Shown in pieces: positions 5,397 to 5,638 of a stretch of DNA of 5,638 nt. Under the pieces are notes generated by a model. The model had not been told where the DNA came from, ran no database searches, and saw only the letters and a list, made by a program, of their open reading frames with translations. Position 1 is the first letter of the stretch. Each line of letters opens with the position of its first letter. This DNA comes from an uncultured Oscillospiraceae bacterium (GTDB lineage Bacteria > Bacillota > Clostridia > Oscillospirales > Oscillospiraceae): contig CAKTPC010000130.1 of the NCBI GenBank assembly GCA_934590505.1, forward strand, positions 1 through 5,638. Direction: 5' to 3'. The position numbers and the translations under genes are program-made.

Positions 5397-5638
5397 TCAC
5401 ATCCGCATATTAAAACCGTGGTACTGTTCGTACTCGTCATCCTCGTCATCGTCGACGACGTACTTCACCGTCCGGTCGACCTTTCCGCCGCGCTCGAGGA
5501 TGCGCTGTATCTCCTCCTTGCTGTGGTGCAGAGTCTCAAGATGGAAGCGGTCGTTGTCGCTGGTGTTCATCGCATCCATGATGGAGAGCAGACCGCAGAC
5601 GGCGTCGTCGACCGTGGGCAGGAGCTCGCCGTACTCGG
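5397..5638 (-). CDS. Hypothetical acidic protein, C-terminal part
   Basis: The reading frame is open to the window edge, giving at least 79 residues (from EYGELLPTVDDAVCGLLSIMDAM to the stop TGA at 5399-5397). The Met at 5579 lies mid-frame with no ribosome binding site and is probably internal, so the gene starts beyond the window. A predicted helical stretch with LETLHHSKEEIQRILERGG is followed by a short basic patch (KVDRTVKY) and then an acidic run, DDDEDDEYE, near the C-terminus. I do not recognise the family. It is read in the same direction as the integrases, 78 bases before the first, and has similar GC-rich codon use, so it is probably cargo or a control gene of the same mobile element. 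Excisionases in this position are usually short and basic, which does not fit well. Confidence 0.6.
   Translation of the reverse strand, partial: EYGELLPTVDDAVCGLLSIMDAMNTSDNDRFHLETLHHSKEEIQRILERGGKVDRTVKYVVDDDEDDEYEQYHGFNMRM

Larger units (their letters stand above)
2549..5638 (-). mobile_element. Recombination end of an integrative element (ICE, transposon or prophage), partial
   Basis: Two intact tandem tyrosine recombinases plus an unknown gene, all on the minus strand, convergent with the chromosomal-type genes to the left. In Tn916-like elements the integrase gene lies at the end of the element and points outward, so the left boundary is expected in the 128-base gap 2549-2676, with the body of the element to the right of the window. 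No matching attachment-site repeat can be seen here because the other end is outside the window. The left limit given is the outermost possible one. Confidence 0.5.

Overview
The window looks like a Clostridia-type Firmicutes genome, possibly a gut lineage. The evidence is strong GGAGG-type ribosome binding sites, the kinds of protein families present, and integrases of the Tn916/ICE type with an AP2-like arm domain. This is an inference from style; nothing in the window fixes the species.

Left half (1-2548, plus strand): five close-packed genes, all in one direction, with gaps of 27-78 bases. They are (a) the 3' part of an MGMT/alkyltransferase-like (ATL) gene whose expected PCHR motif reads PYWR and which has no cysteine in the visible part; (b) three GNAT N-acetyltransferases from three different subfamilies (YiaC-like, AANAT-like and a generic RimI-like one); (c) a 224-residue protein resembling the family annotated in Clostridia as AlkZ-related. 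Base composition is mosaic. The first and third GNAT genes are AT-rich, while the second GNAT and the AlkZ-related gene are GC-rich. The first GNAT gene lies between two 50-base direct repeats (251-300 and 755-804, 47/50 identical). Each repeat carries the last codons of the ATL gene, a linker and the ribosome binding site with ATG of the next GNAT. This looks like the scar of a gene gained into the ATL-GNAT junction.

Middle (2549-2676): a short convergent intergenic gap with an 18-bp hairpin (2602-2641) that can serve as a two-way terminator. It is also the most likely place for the end of an integrated element.

Right half (2677-5638, minus strand): two tandem tyrosine recombinases, both with a complete R-K-H-R-H-Y catalytic set. 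The downstream one starts at a GTG inside the 3' end of the upstream one (37-base overlap). It also has a C-terminal extension holding what looks like a second copy of the arm DNA-binding domain. Before them in the same direction lies the 3' end of an unrecognised acidic protein that runs out of the window. This is the recombination end of a mobile element (ICE, transposon or prophage) whose body lies to the right.

Reading: a chromosomal accessory cluster (alkylation-damage-like proteins plus small-molecule or protein acetyltransferases) abuts an integrative element. The most notable features are the repeat-flanked GNAT gene and the duplicated, translationally coupled integrase pair. I see no RNA gene, CRISPR array or toxin-antitoxin pair.
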